Notes: generated by a model from the sequence alone, not told the origin. A DNA stretch of 64,000 nucleotides from Lacrimispora saccharolytica (GCA_021531795.1 JADYUL010000009.1:1-64000); one strand, 5' to 3'; positions 1 to 9,592 are shown, numbered from the stretch's first letter. A program made the numbers and translations.

Positions 1-55
1 TGATCTTATTATTATACCTAAAGGTAAGAGCCTTGGCTCATTTTATTTTTTTAAT

Positions 56-709
56 TTACACCATTATAAGGACGTTATTAGACATTATAGATTTGGCACC
101 TCGACGCTGAATCAGGAGTCCTGTGAACAGGCCGAGATATATAAAGAAAGCAGCGATACAGGCGAAATAGTGGCAGTATGATGCCGCCAGGGCTGTAAGT
201 GCGAGTCCGACCCATCGTCCGGTACGGTCGCCATCGCTAAGGATACTCACGGCAAACAGGAAGGCCATGTAGACGAACAGTCCCGCCCAGCTGTACATTC
301 TTATCTCGATTCCGGCATGGGACATGATTCTCGGCATCGCCAATATGCAGAAGCTATGGAGCCATATGCCCTCGCCCAACCATTTCCGTACCCAGTAGTG
401 ATTAATTATCACAGTCAGGAAAATCGGAATTATCGAGACAAACTTAGCCACATAGATTACATTTATTCCAAACAATCCATTTCCGATTAGCAGTCCAAGT
501 TTTAGGATGAGATAGTAGAGTGGTGGGTGCACATCCTGCGCGGTTCCACTTACTATTTGGGCAAAATTGCCCTTCACAAGGTTTAGGCTGTAGACCTCAT
601 CGTACCAAATACTTTTATTAAATACTAATGTGGTATTTCCAATAATCATGAGGCCAAGTAGTATGTATATAATATATTTCTTTATATTCTTTCGCTTCGG
701 GTTAACCAA
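56..709 (-). pseudogene. Truncated GT39/ArnT-like membrane glycosyltransferase
   Basis: This 217-residue membrane protein resembles the N-terminal part of a GT-C enzyme of the GT39 (PMT/ArnT) type, which moves a sugar from a polyprenyl phosphate to an acceptor outside the membrane. Helix 1 (about 12-30) is followed by the expected Asp-Glu pair (D37-E38) and a His-Pro-Pro motif (61-63), then several more helices. Family members are usually about 500 residues. Here a stop occurs at 56-58 and all three frames close soon after, so the C-terminal half is missing. The start is TTG, preceded by AAGGAG seven bases upstream, and overlaps the end of the GT4 gene by 8 bases. It is probably a remnant at the edge of the locus. 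The family call is good; activity is unlikely. Confidence 0.6.
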
Positions 710-1958
710 GGTCTGACTCCTTCCCTCTTATTGAAAACACATTCTCTATATAATTCTTCCACTGCTTGTTGACCGTATCGGGATGTAGAGTAGCAATTAT
801 CTTACGAGCATTGTCGCCCATGCTTTGACGCAGCGTGTCATTGGTTATCAGGCGCTTAAGTGCCATAGCCATGGCATCAACATTGTCAACAGGGACTAAG
901 ATACCGTTAGATTCGTCTGCGGCAATAAGGTCTCTGGGACCGCCGCAGGGGCAATCTGTACTTATACATGCCATGCCCATCACCATAGCTTCAATAAGGG
1001 CATTGGGCATGCCCTCTATCTTAGATGGAAGCACGAAGATGGAGGCCTTACTCATGCGCTCGGCCACGTCATCCACAGCACCTGTGAAGCTAATCCTATC
1101 TTTACATGGCAAGGTGCTAACATATTCCTCGAGGAGTTTCCGACCGCTGCCATCCCCGATTAATTCGAGACTCCATTCAGGATACTGACCTGCAATCTTA
1201 GCATATGCTTCCACGAGCATTCTTTGATTCTTATTGTCGTCTATGCGACCAACCGTAATGATTTTCTTTTCTCGCTTTGAGAAAACAACTCGACTGTCAA
1301 TAACCTTTGCTTCTTCACGGTTAATGTTTGTATTCTCAACAGCAACCTTTTCCGGTTTCTCATTAGATGCACCATTAATGTCACTATTTCTTTCTAAAGC
1401 AAGCTTTTCACTTTCTTTCAAAAAGTCCGGATTAATACTGTTTGGTAGCACAACTGCTTTCGCCCTTATATATCCTGGGAAGAAGTTGTAAGCTTCCCTT
1501 GTCTGCAACACCACGCCAGCTGCCTGTCTAAAGAGCAGGAAGGTTATCGTCTTGAAGCCAAAGCCCTTAAGTTCACGCTCCGGGGCGCTCCTTACGCTTA
1601 CGACCACGGGAATTCCAAGTGGTGCTGCCGAAGCAATAGCCATAAGATTATTCTTCCTTATGAAGCTTACAATCACATCAGGCTTGACTTCCTTCCAGAT
1701 GCGCTTAAGTTTAGCTATTCTGGCGAACAGGTTATGTATTCTTGAAGCAGTCTCCTCCTCAGGGGTAATGTCCGCAATTATTCTTTTTATTCCCGGATTC
1801 AGTTCATATTCCTTCTCATCACGGACCTTGGTAACCATTGTGACACGGTAGCCCTCACTGTAGAAGTACTCTGCCAAATTACAGATTACGCGCTCTGCAC
1901 CACCGATGCACAGGCCGCCGATATAGAAGGCTATAGACTTTTCTTCATTTTGTTCCAT
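702..1958 (-). CDS. Family 4 glycosyltransferase (GT4)
   Basis: A cytoplasmic retaining glycosyltransferase with the GT-B fold, adding a sugar to a lipid-linked repeat unit. Near the start it has the GGAERV motif (residues 19-24) typical of GT4 N-domains. The C-domain carries the EGMPNALIEAM nucleotide-sugar motif followed by CGGPRDLI. A charged, low-complexity stretch of about 45 residues (about 180-227) is inserted between the two Rossmann domains. I chose the ATG at 1958 because AAAGGAA lies about five bases upstream. A second ATG at 1976 overlaps the previous stop as ATGA and is possible. It is the last intact gene of the operon before the truncated GT39. Donor and acceptor cannot be told. 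Confidence 0.85.
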   Translation of the reverse strand: MEQNEEKSIAFYIGGLCIGGAERVICNLAEYFYSEGYRVTMVTKVRDEKEYELNPGIKRIIADITPEEETASRIHNLFARIAKLKRIWKEVKPDVIVSFIRKNNLMAIASAAPLGIPVVVSVRSAPERELKGFGFKTITFLLFRQAAGVVLQTREAYNFFPGYIRAKAVVLPNSINPDFLKESEKLALERNSDINGASNEKPEKVAVENTNINREEAKVIDSRVVFSKREKKIITVGRIDDNKNQRMLVEAYAKIAGQYPEWSLELIGDGSGRKLLEEYVSTLPCKDRISFTGAVDDVAERMSKASIFVLPSKIEGMPNALIEAMVMGMACISTDCPCGGPRDLIAADESNGILVPVDNVDAMAMALKRLITNDTLRQSMGDNARKIIATLHPDTVNKQWKNYIENVFSIRGKESDLG

Positions 1959-1972
1959 ACTATTTCCTTTAT

Positions 1973-3850
1973 TCATTTTCTCTCTGCCTCTTTTATCCAT
2001 ATAGGATACAAGGGTGTAATGTACCAAAGAATCAGTACGTAGCGGACCAGAGTGGTTGGACCAAGCAGGACTGTGGCAAAGGTCATAAGCACAAGCAACA
2101 TCATCGGCAGGTTCTTCCTGTCAACGTAGCCCACGAGTACGAAGAAGAATACCCAGAACACAAAGCCCGGGGCGAACAACATACTCAGTACAGGGCATTT
2201 CTGCTGGAACAGGTCTAGGGAGAGCTTCTCTATGAGGAATTCAAGCGCGGGCAGCATGCTTTCACGGGTGCCGGGCGGCTCGGTTTCGAAGCCGAAGTAG
2301 GAGCTGTCGGTATAGGTGAAGGTGTTCATGGTGTTGCCCTTGTATACATTGTTTAGCGCGTCGGGATATACATAGCCGTAGGAGGTACCAAGATGAGCGT
2401 TAAGATACGTAATCGGGCGTCGGGCGCCTATGGTGAGCCACAGCTTGTAGAACAAAGCCCTGTGCGACTCATAGTATTGATTGTCGAAGCCACTCTTGAG
2501 CACATCGCTTATGCGGGGCGAGTAGGTAGTAAGGTAGTCCTCAGGGATAAATGCCTTGAGGAGTGCTTCTTCATCCGGAGTAAAGGCTTCGGGACTGTAT
2601 GTATAGGTGCGTGCCAACTGCTGAATCGGAACCGTCAGCATCTCCTGGTGCTCGCCGTCTGTCGCGCCGGTTGCAAGCTTCAGAATCCTGGTGCTGCCAA
2701 GCAATAAGACGATTGACAGTGCCATGAGGATGAGGAGGCGCGCGGTGATACGGTTTGATGAAGCAGACCGATGCCGCCTGTCAACAATAAATACTATTAC
2801 GATTATCAGCGCAGTTGCGGTGTATGCATACAGACCGTTGTTCCTAAGCATCATCATGAGCGTGGATGATACAAGGAAGATAACCATGTCGGACATGGAG
2901 GTAGTAGAGACAGGCTCTTTTTCTGCGTCTGTTGACCTTATAATATTGCCCATCGATACAATCGATACGAGCAGGAAGACCGTGAAGAGGCCATCCTTGG
3001 CTGTACAGACTGCATATAATGGGAATAATGGGAAGATACTGAAGAACAGCACTGTTATGAAGGCATAGCGTTTGGTAACACCCCACATCTGAAGTGAACG
3101 TACCACGAAGCTAAGAGCAGCCGACATAACCAGCATCTGGAGTAGTACATATACGGCAATTCCTAAGTTTGCACCGGCGCCGATATATTCGAACAGGTGC
3201 ACTATGCCGCCCAAAGCCAGCACATGAAGCAAGGGATGGTGCATGGTGAACTGTCTGGATATCACCTCCACATATTCTTCTGTGGCATCGTAAACAAAAG
3301 CCCCGGGGTAAAGTGCGAAGAATACAGGCATCCAAAATAGGAAAATTATGGCCCAGATATAGAAAAAGTTGAAGAGTGTTGATGACCTGAATGATTTAGG
3401 TTCCGAGGTTTTACCTGTCGCTTTATCCATCTCGTTCTCATCTCTCTCAATCACATTAAGGCCCCTTGGCTTTCTCCATAAGTAAGCCACGAAGGGAGCC
3501 ATAGCGACTGCCAGACATATGGTATTAATATATAGGGAAGGCTTAGCGAAGTCCACGCCGTCATAGAATTCATACTCGGCACCAATGTGAAGTGCCGTGG
3601 AAATAAGTGTGCTGAATATATATGCCTTAATCTTCCATACCTTATCAACCTTAGCAAAGATTGGGCACACTATCCTGCCAAGCATCAGCAATAGGATAAA
3701 AAGCATAACCGACAAAATGCTGTTACTGTATCTAATTCCCGTTGCATCTCCTAACGCCATAACGCCCCGGATACCTACGCAAAAAAGAAACGCGTTTACC
3801 CAGGGTGTGAGTCGATGTGTATATAATTTTTCTATTGTCGGTTTGTTCAT
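1973..3850 (-). CDS. Large polytopic membrane protein, DUF6020-like
   Basis: About 625 residues with roughly 12-14 membrane segments. A loop carries YPGAFVYDATEEY followed shortly by HHPLLHVL, a signature I associate with DUF6020 proteins, which occur in Clostridia near surface-glycan genes and are thought to be GT-C-like. A large extracytoplasmic segment lies before the last helices. The ATG at 3850 is preferred; an in-frame TTG slightly upstream has no better ribosome site. The stop overlaps a possible downstream ATG. It sits between a GNAT and a GT4, consistent with a late-acting transferase that uses polyprenyl-phosphate sugars made by GtrB-like enzymes (inference). Substrate unknown. Confidence 0.65.
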   Translation of the reverse strand: MNKPTIEKLYTHRLTPWVNAFLFCVGIRGVMALGDATGIRYSNSILSVMLFILLLMLGRIVCPIFAKVDKVWKIKAYIFSTLISTALHIGAEYEFYDGVDFAKPSLYINTICLAVAMAPFVAYLWRKPRGLNVIERDENEMDKATGKTSEPKSFRSSTLFNFFYIWAIIFLFWMPVFFALYPGAFVYDATEEYVEVISRQFTMHHPLLHVLALGGIVHLFEYIGAGANLGIAVYVLLQMLVMSAALSFVVRSLQMWGVTKRYAFITVLFFSIFPLFPLYAVCTAKDGLFTVFLLVSIVSMGNIIRSTDAEKEPVSTTSMSDMVIFLVSSTLMMMLRNNGLYAYTATALIIVIVFIVDRRHRSASSNRITARLLILMALSIVLLLGSTRILKLATGATDGEHQEMLTVPIQQLARTYTYSPEAFTPDEEALLKAFIPEDYLTTYSPRISDVLKSGFDNQYYESHRALFYKLWLTIGARRPITYLNAHLGTSYGYVYPDALNNVYKGNTMNTFTYTDSSYFGFETEPPGTRESMLPALEFLIEKLSLDLFQQKCPVLSMLFAPGFVFWVFFFVLVGYVDRKNLPMMLLVLMTFATVLLGPTTLVRYVLILWYITPLYPIWIKEAERK

Positions 3851-3851
3851 T

Positions 3852-4352
3852 TTATAGCTCAATACTCATCATCACCATATTTACTCTCGTACCGTCTGAA
3901 CACTCAACGTCCGGAATGGTGGAATCGATTGTAAAGCCCGCATGCAGGAAGCAGTTTATGGAAGCATTATTGCCCTCGATTGCTCTGGCGATTATATGCT
4001 TAAGTCCGAGCTCACTTACAGCCTTATCAAGAGTAAGTCTGAGCGCCTCTGTACCTATACCGCACCCACGCACATCCTCACCGATGAAGACACCGTATTC
4101 GGCACTTAACTTCTTTCGGTCAATATCTCGGAAATATGTCGAGCCTACAGGTCTGCCGTCCACTTCGATGATGTACTGCACCACCTCACCGTTCTTGACC
4201 TTCGTGTCCATCCACTTAAGGTGCGTCTCAGCGGTAAACTCCTCTCTATAGAAGAAATTACACCTGACCGCCTCACTATTTCGCCATCTGACGATCAGAT
4301 CGGTATCCTCATATCTAATATTTCTAAGTGATATACTTGCTTTATCTATCAT
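3852..4352 (-). CDS. GNAT-family N-acetyltransferase
   Basis: A 166-residue RimJ/RimL-type GNAT. The acetyl-CoA pyrophosphate loop appears as VRGCGIGTEAL (about 93-103), and the N-terminus has a WRNSEAVR segment seen in sugar-amine acetyltransferases of this type. Start and upstream stop overlap as ATGA, with GAGGG about 12 bases upstream. Two sugar-amine acetylation steps lack an obvious enzyme in this window: the WecD step after WecE (2.6 kb upstream in the same operon) and the PseH step of the pseudaminic pathway. This is the only free GNAT here and could serve either. The family is clear; the substrate is inferred. Confidence 0.8.
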   Translation of the reverse strand: MIDKASISLRNIRYEDTDLIVRWRNSEAVRCNFFYREEFTAETHLKWMDTKVKNGEVVQYIIEVDGRPVGSTYFRDIDRKKLSAEYGVFIGEDVRGCGIGTEALRLTLDKAVSELGLKHIIARAIEGNNASINCFLHAGFTIDSTIPDVECSDGTRVNMVMMSIEL

Positions 4353-5293
4353 CAACTACAAGCACCCTCGTTATTAGTAGACTCGCCAAACGTCTTATCC
4401 CTTATTACATACTGAGGGGCGTGGTTGGCCCCGATATACATCCTTCCGATATATTCCCCGACAAGTCCAAGCATAAGCATGATCATACCGCCTATAAACA
4501 TGAGTGCTGACATTAACGAAGCATATCCTAAGGGTGCCGTACCGACCACAAAATGTCTGATTATGGTATATATTCCATACAGAAAACCAATAATTGCGAA
4601 TATACATCCACAGTAGGTAGATACACGAAGCGGTGTTACGCTAAAGGCTGTAAATCCATTCATCCACAGTGTCAGTAGCTTACCAAACGAATATCCAGAT
4701 TCGCCTACTTCCCTGTCGCGATGGTTCACATCCACATTGGTTATACGCTTCGTCGTACGAAGCACAAGTCCCTGCAGATATGGATAATTCTTATCATATT
4801 TTAGTATCTCGTCTACAACAAATCTACGTGCAGCGAAATAACTGCTGACATACAGATCCTTAGGTTTTCCAAGCATAAACTGGAGCATCTTCTCATTAAC
4901 GAAGCTTCCGAAATTCCTAAATAATGAATGTCTCTTATGTAAGTAACGAGCATATACTACATCAGAGCCTGAATCTATGGCTGCGAGAAGCTTGCCCACC
5001 TCACAGGCAGGAGTCTGGCCATCATCATCCAGGCAGACTACCACATCTCCCGAAGCATAAGACAGACCTGCCATTATTGCGGCATGCTGACCGAAGTTCC
5101 TAGCAAGATTAATCCCCTTCACGTGTCTGTCCGCATGTGCAAGCTCGCATATAACATCATAGGTATTATCCGGTGAACAATCATTCACCAAAATCACCTC
5201 ATATTCACTGTCAGTCATTGTAGTCTTGATCTCCTGAACGACCTTACCAATCGTCTGTGAACTTCTGTAACATGGAATCACAAAGCTAATCAT
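4352..5293 (-). CDS. Polyprenyl-phosphate glycosyltransferase, GtrB/ArnC type (GT2)
   Basis: A GT2 enzyme expected to transfer a sugar from a nucleotide donor to undecaprenyl phosphate. The N-terminal GT-A domain has FVIPCYRSS, NDCSPD and a DDDGQTP metal-binding motif, as in ArnC and GtrB. Two C-terminal membrane helices and an IGRMYIGA segment complete the family layout. The ATG at 5293 is chosen because GAGG lies four to five bases upstream; a GTG at 5302 has no ribosome site. It overlaps the GNAT by ATGA. It probably feeds one of the adjacent GT-C-like membrane proteins, with the lipid-linked sugar flipped by a GtrA-like protein (one is encoded at 27.5 kb). Confidence 0.85.
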   Translation of the reverse strand: MISFVIPCYRSSQTIGKVVQEIKTTMTDSEYEVILVNDCSPDNTYDVICELAHADRHVKGINLARNFGQHAAIMAGLSYASGDVVVCLDDDGQTPACEVGKLLAAIDSGSDVVYARYLHKRHSLFRNFGSFVNEKMLQFMLGKPKDLYVSSYFAARRFVVDEILKYDKNYPYLQGLVLRTTKRITNVDVNHRDREVGESGYSFGKLLTLWMNGFTAFSVTPLRVSTYCGCIFAIIGFLYGIYTIIRHFVVGTAPLGYASLMSALMFIGGMIMLMLGLVGEYIGRMYIGANHAPQYVIRDKTFGESTNNEGACS

Positions 5294-5302
5294 AATCCTC
5301 AC

Positions 5303-6961
5303 TCATCGCGCAATCTCGCTGTAGTTCCAGCGATTCCTGTCATACACCACGAAAACCCGTGCAGCATCAGGGTGCGCCAACTCATAATCTTTTTCCTTCT
5401 TAGCATCAAGCGGACTTCCTGCCATCCAACCTCCTGCAAGCATCTGATTGCTCTTGTCAACCTGCGGCGCGAACACTTTCTCTGTGTAATCTACCGTACT
5501 GTAGACATCGATTAGGTAGTAGCCCTCAGTAGTCGTTGTGTGCTCACACAGTTTCTCATATGAAGCATTTACTTCCTCGCGCTCACGCATCTGCCAATCC
5601 GTTTCGCTCCACTCTGTCTTTAAGTTTACCACACATAGCACCAGTATCAATATTAAAGTCAGATACACCAATCCCTTATCAAGACGGCCTATCTTGGTCT
5701 GACACAGCATGGTAAGCAGAATCGCAGCCTCAATAAAGAACATCGGATGCGACAGTCTCTCAACCGGTCTGCCCGAATAATAGAAATATATCCACGGCAC
5801 ACTTCTACACAGGAAAACAACCGCCAACCCGACTAACGTATCTCCTCTCCTGGATAATACAGATAGGATAATAAGCGCTATGAATAATAATGTGACAATC
5901 AATCTAAGCGGCATATACATGGGTTCCGCAGTGAAATCGACTATTGACCTTATGTATTGTCCAATTGCAGTCTTAATTCCAACATTAGCTCTTGTATATG
6001 GATTGCCATTAGCATCCTTTGCTTCTCCGCTTCTAACATATGAAGCAATTTTTTCAAGTGTATCGGCTGTTATATTTTCATCCAAGGCGTAGTTGTAATC
6101 GACTAATAGCTGCCACTGTTCCCTTGTGATACCCTCAGATTCATAGAAGTCTTCATTGGTATCATACTCAGGTATGCCGGTGAAATCATACACTTCAGTC
6201 CTGGCATCAAATAGTCTTCTATATTCTCTCCATTCGCTTCCGCTATAGGCGATGGTATCTATGAGAAAGGTAATGACTATGCCTGCAAGAATGACTGTTG
6301 CTATTATTGATAAATTACGCAACGACTTCTTTGATAAATCAAATATAAATTTAATTATTGTCACAGCCGCCATGTAGGGGCACATTAGCAAAAACATCTC
6401 GCTTCTAATATTGAAGGAGATGATGCAAAGCACAATCGGAACAATATTATCGCGTAGTCTCAGGTTATTATCGGTTAGAACCCATACGCACGCAGCAGTA
6501 GCAAGCATAGCGCTGACTACTGTGTAGGTCATATTGGTTATTTCATCCAGATAGACGCCTAAGATGAATACAATTGCGAATACCGACATTGCAAGCTTTA
6601 TCCAAATATTTAAGGTATAACATAACAATCGATATACTATGATAGACACACATGTAGCAAGCCCGCCCATAAGAATGATGCCATACCATGGCACGGACGG
6701 TATCAATCTGTACAGACCTGCAATAAGCACACTTATCGGATACATCATCTGGTTATTGTATCCACTTGGAGTTCCTGTGTATGCTCCGGACAGGATATCC
6801 TTAATTAGGACATCATCATTAAGATCATAGAAAAAATCAAACCCAATAGCAACTATTCCCCATGTAATCAGGGCAATAGCTAATGCCATCAGAATATTTA
6901 TCAGGCTGACTCTGTTTATGTATTCAGATTTATTTGTTTTGTCTTCATATTTATTTGTCAT
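5303..6961 (-). CDS. Polytopic membrane protein, GT-C-like
   Basis: A 552-residue protein with about 11-12 membrane helices. After helix 1 comes a loop with LNDDVLIKDILSG and TGTPSGYNNQMMYP. Acidic residues in the first extracytoplasmic loop followed by a conserved polar patch are the usual layout of GT-C glycosyltransferases. The C-terminal 80 residues are soluble and end in a region resembling the tails of other uncharacterised clostridial membrane proteins. No strong ribosome site is visible, so coupling to the upstream wecE gene (20-base gap) is likely. It lies directly upstream of a GtrB-like gene, which suggests a donor-maker/transferase pair. I do not recognise a specific named family. 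Confidence 0.55.
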   Translation of the reverse strand: MTNKYEDKTNKSEYINRVSLINILMALAIALITWGIVAIGFDFFYDLNDDVLIKDILSGAYTGTPSGYNNQMMYPISVLIAGLYRLIPSVPWYGIILMGGLATCVSIIVYRLLCYTLNIWIKLAMSVFAIVFILGVYLDEITNMTYTVVSAMLATAACVWVLTDNNLRLRDNIVPIVLCIISFNIRSEMFLLMCPYMAAVTIIKFIFDLSKKSLRNLSIIATVILAGIVITFLIDTIAYSGSEWREYRRLFDARTEVYDFTGIPEYDTNEDFYESEGITREQWQLLVDYNYALDENITADTLEKIASYVRSGEAKDANGNPYTRANVGIKTAIGQYIRSIVDFTAEPMYMPLRLIVTLLFIALIILSVLSRRGDTLVGLAVVFLCRSVPWIYFYYSGRPVERLSHPMFFIEAAILLTMLCQTKIGRLDKGLVYLTLILILVLCVVNLKTEWSETDWQMREREEVNASYEKLCEHTTTTEGYYLIDVYSTVDYTEKVFAPQVDKSNQMLAGGWMAGSPLDAKKEKDYELAHPDAARVFVVYDRNRWNYSEIAR

Positions 6962-6981
6962 TATGTCAGTCGCTTACGCTA

Positions 6982-8115
6982 TTACCCTTCGAAGTACTCA
7001 TGGACACATTCGCAGATGTAGTTCACGTCATCCTCGGTTAGGGCGTAGTACATGGGGAGGCGAACCAGGCGGTCGCTTTCTCTGGTTGTGAAGTTGTCCT
7101 CACCATGGAATCTTCCGTACTTGAGACCTGCAGGGGCTGAATGAAGAGGAACGTAGTGGAATACAGTCAGCACGTCCTTGGACTTCATGAAGTTTATGAA
7201 GTCACCCCTTTGCTCGAGGTCTCGCACCTTAATATAATACATATGCGCGTTGTGTGTGCAGTAATCCGGGACAAACGGCTGCTCAATCAGCCCCTTGTCT
7301 GCCAGGTCACGTAACAGCACGTCATACTGGTTCCATCTGTCCATCCTGGCCTTTGTTATCTCGTCAGCCAGTTCAAGTTGAGCCCACAGATAGGCCGCGT
7401 TCATGTCGCTGGGAAGATAAGACGAGCCATAGTTTACCCATCTGTACTTATCCACCTGACCTCTGAAGAACTTGCTTCTGTCAGTACCCTTCTCTCTGAA
7501 TATCTCAGCATCCTCTATGAACCTCGCATCCTTCATGAGCAGCGCCCCGCCCTCACCCATGGAGAAATTCTTGGTTTCATGGAAAGAGAAGCAGCCCATA
7601 TCTCCGATAGCGCCAAGAGCCTGTCCCTTATAGGTTGACATGATGCCCTGCGCCGCATCCTCGATAACCATGAGATTATGTCGTCTTGCTATATCCATGA
7701 TAACATCCATCTCACAACCAACACCCGCATAGTGTACCGGTACAATCGCCTTGGTATGCTCAGTTATCGCATCCTCAATCAATGTCTCATCTATATTCAT
7801 GGTGTCCGGTCTGATGTCCACGAACACCGGTGTAGCTCCCCTTAGCACAAACGCATCCGCGGTCGAGACAAAGGTATACGACGGCATAATGACCTCATCG
7901 CCGGATCTTATATCTGTAAGCAGTGCGGCAAGCTCCGTCGCATGTGTGCACGAGGTCGTAAGCAGAGCCTTCTCGCAGCCCGTCTTATCCTCTATCCACT
8001 TGTTGCACTTGGCTGTGAACTGTCCGTCACCACAGATTTTCTGAGCGTCCACAGCCTGCTTAATATATATCATCTCCCTGCCGGTAAACGGCGGTACATT
8101 GAAGTTAATCCTCAT
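6982..8115 (-). CDS. wecE: dTDP-4-amino-4,6-dideoxygalactose transaminase
   Basis: A PLP-dependent sugar aminotransferase of the DegT/DnrJ/EryC1 family, matching WecE (RffA) over its whole 377 residues. It converts dTDP-4-keto-6-deoxyglucose and glutamate to dTDP-4-amino-4,6-dideoxy-D-galactose. The Schiff-base lysine is K182 in the HETKN motif, and D153 in the EDAAQ motif contacts the PLP pyridine nitrogen. The start has AAGGTG about seven bases upstream. No rmlA or rmlB is present in the window, so the keto-sugar must come from elsewhere. A WecD-type acetylation could follow, for which the GNAT at 3.9-4.4 kb is a candidate. Very confident of family; the dTDP sugar is inferred from similarity. 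Confidence 0.92.
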   Translation of the reverse strand: MRINFNVPPFTGREMIYIKQAVDAQKICGDGQFTAKCNKWIEDKTGCEKALLTTSCTHATELAALLTDIRSGDEVIMPSYTFVSTADAFVLRGATPVFVDIRPDTMNIDETLIEDAITEHTKAIVPVHYAGVGCEMDVIMDIARRHNLMVIEDAAQGIMSTYKGQALGAIGDMGCFSFHETKNFSMGEGGALLMKDARFIEDAEIFREKGTDRSKFFRGQVDKYRWVNYGSSYLPSDMNAAYLWAQLELADEITKARMDRWNQYDVLLRDLADKGLIEQPFVPDYCTHNAHMYYIKVRDLEQRGDFINFMKSKDVLTVFHYVPLHSAPAGLKYGRFHGEDNFTTRESDRLVRLPMYYALTEDDVNYICECVHEYFEG

Positions 8116-8126
8116 GATCTTTCACC

Positions 8127-9221
8127 TTAAATAGTATGTGTTTTCTTCTTGATGAACATATTAAATAATCCTGCTCTCACTCTGTCAATCAACGTTCCCA
8201 CTATGAAAAGTACAACAATTGAGATAATGAGAAACAGAAGTTTAAGAGCTGTATTATTTAGCCTGTCAACACCAAGCCACGAAGCCCATCTGCTTCTAAC
8301 AAGCAGGTTCTCATGTAACAGATATATCCCGAAGGTCGAAGAAGAAAACAGAAGAATCATCTTCCCTGTCTTCTCATGAATAGCATCTGTTTTCAATTCA
8401 ATAAATGCTGTAAATAAAGCTACTGATGCCAGCAACACCAGGATGTGGTTGTTGGCACACAGCATATCCAACATATATTCCATTTTTCCTGTTCTGTTAA
8501 CAATAACACCTAGTATTAATTCAGATACTAAGATCAATATGCTGGTCAGAATGTATGTCAGCACTCGTAACGTAATGGAAGCCTGTATACCGAAGCGTCG
8601 AATATATCCTGCGATCATAAACAGTACTATGAACCACAATACGTCGTTACCGTATTTATCCCAGGGAATGAGATACGGGTTGATCGATTTGAGCACACTA
8701 AAGAGGACGACGAGCCCTGCGATTACGCCGCGAAGAAGCTCCCTGTTAAGTGAGCGAACGGCAATCGCCAGAACCGGAGATAGGATATACATCATGACGT
8801 ATGCAGTCGCGAACCAATAGTGCTCATACTCTATGGGTAGTAGGAGCTGCTGCCAGTCTCCGAGGCTTAATCTTCCAAGGTCTACAATGCCCATAGCGCC
8901 GAGTGTCAGCGGAACAAGGACGGAATAGAGCCATACCGTGAGGTATAGACTAAATACCTTGTCGATGCGCCAACGGCTGTCTACAAGGAAGTAACCCGAT
9001 ATCAGTACGTAGATATTGACGGCACCAACCGAAAAAGCGTATATCAGCCACCATAGCATGTTGGATAGGCTTAAGTCTTCCGATAACTTCGGCACATTAA
9101 GTCCCTTCGTCAAATAGTGCATGGTGATAATCATGCACATGGCAATAATCCTAAGTATCTCAAAATTCAGTTGTCGTTTATTCTCGCCTGTGGTGGGCGG
9201 AGTCGTTGTATTTGTTGACAT
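8127..9221 (-). CDS. Membrane acyltransferase family 3 (O-acetyltransferase)
   Basis: A 364-residue integral membrane protein of the Acyl_transf_3 (OafA/WecH) family, about ten helices. It opens with the family motif NFEILRIIAMCMIITMHY, with the conserved Arg in helix 1 and the catalytic-type His close behind. Such enzymes O-acetylate sugars of surface polysaccharides at the membrane. It is the first gene of a run that continues through wecE 12 bases downstream. A -10-like TATAAT lies about 25-30 bases upstream of its start. This is one of three acyltransferase-3 genes in the window, so variable acetylation is probably an important trait of this surface. Confidence 0.88.
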   Translation of the reverse strand: MSTNTTTPPTTGENKRQLNFEILRIIAMCMIITMHYLTKGLNVPKLSEDLSLSNMLWWLIYAFSVGAVNIYVLISGYFLVDSRWRIDKVFSLYLTVWLYSVLVPLTLGAMGIVDLGRLSLGDWQQLLLPIEYEHYWFATAYVMMYILSPVLAIAVRSLNRELLRGVIAGLVVLFSVLKSINPYLIPWDKYGNDVLWFIVLFMIAGYIRRFGIQASITLRVLTYILTSILILVSELILGVIVNRTGKMEYMLDMLCANNHILVLLASVALFTAFIELKTDAIHEKTGKMILLFSSSTFGIYLLHENLLVRSRWASWLGVDRLNNTALKLLFLIISIVVLFIVGTLIDRVRAGLFNMFIKKKTHTI

Positions 9222-9246
9222 AGCGTGATTCCAAACCTATCTTGTT

Positions 9247-9252
9247 ATTATA
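9247..9252 (-). promoter_or_regulatory. Candidate -10 box upstream of the acyltransferase/wecE run
   Basis: A perfect TATAAT on the minus strand lies in the 54-base gap between the zinc-ribbon gene and the acyltransferase. The -35 candidate 17 bases further up (TTCCAA) is poor. The box sits in a short TTGTTATTATAACAA palindrome. It could let the leftmost genes be transcribed independently of the long upstream operon. Confidence 0.35.
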
Positions 9253-9275
9253 ACAAATATCAAAAGAAATTGGAA

Positions 9276-9545
9276 TTACAGCCACTCGTAGTCTCCGCCG
9301 GTGATTGCAAGACTTAGCAGCATGTCCATCTTGCCTACCTCTTCTTCACCTTCGACCACCTGCAACAACTTAGCCGTCTCAGTTGTATCAGGCATGACAT
9401 CGTCAGGACCTATCTCCATATCCGGCTCCTCGCCGCAATACGGGCACACTATCTTCGGCGCAATCTGCAACGACAGGAATCTGTTGCCGCATTCGCTACA
9501 TTCATAGAAACCGCACAATTCTGTGCCATCAGGTACGTAATACAT
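9276..9545 (-). CDS. Small zinc-ribbon protein
   Basis: An 89-residue soluble protein with two CxxC knuckles (C16/C19 and C34/C37) spaced like a rubredoxin-type zinc ribbon. An acidic C-terminal half ends in GGDYEWL. The ATG at 9545 is supported by AAGGAG seven bases upstream; the apparent TTG two codons earlier is not needed. It follows the NUDIX gene by 47 bases and looks like a co-transcribed housekeeping or regulatory protein rather than a glycan enzyme. I recognise the metal-binding fold only; no function can be assigned. Confidence 0.75.
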   Translation of the reverse strand: MYYVPDGTELCGFYECSECGNRFLSLQIAPKIVCPYCGEEPDMEIGPDDVMPDTTETAKLLQVVEGEEEVGKMDMLLSLAITGGDYEWL

Positions 9546-9592
9546 ATACAAGCTCCTTCAAAGCAAATAATACTCTAAATCTCGACCTGCCA

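Noticed and set aside
28-39. GAGCCTTGGCTC hairpin followed by T-rich sequence at the left edge
   Set aside because: The possible stem is only four to five base pairs with almost no loop; it cannot be called a terminator without the sequence to the left.
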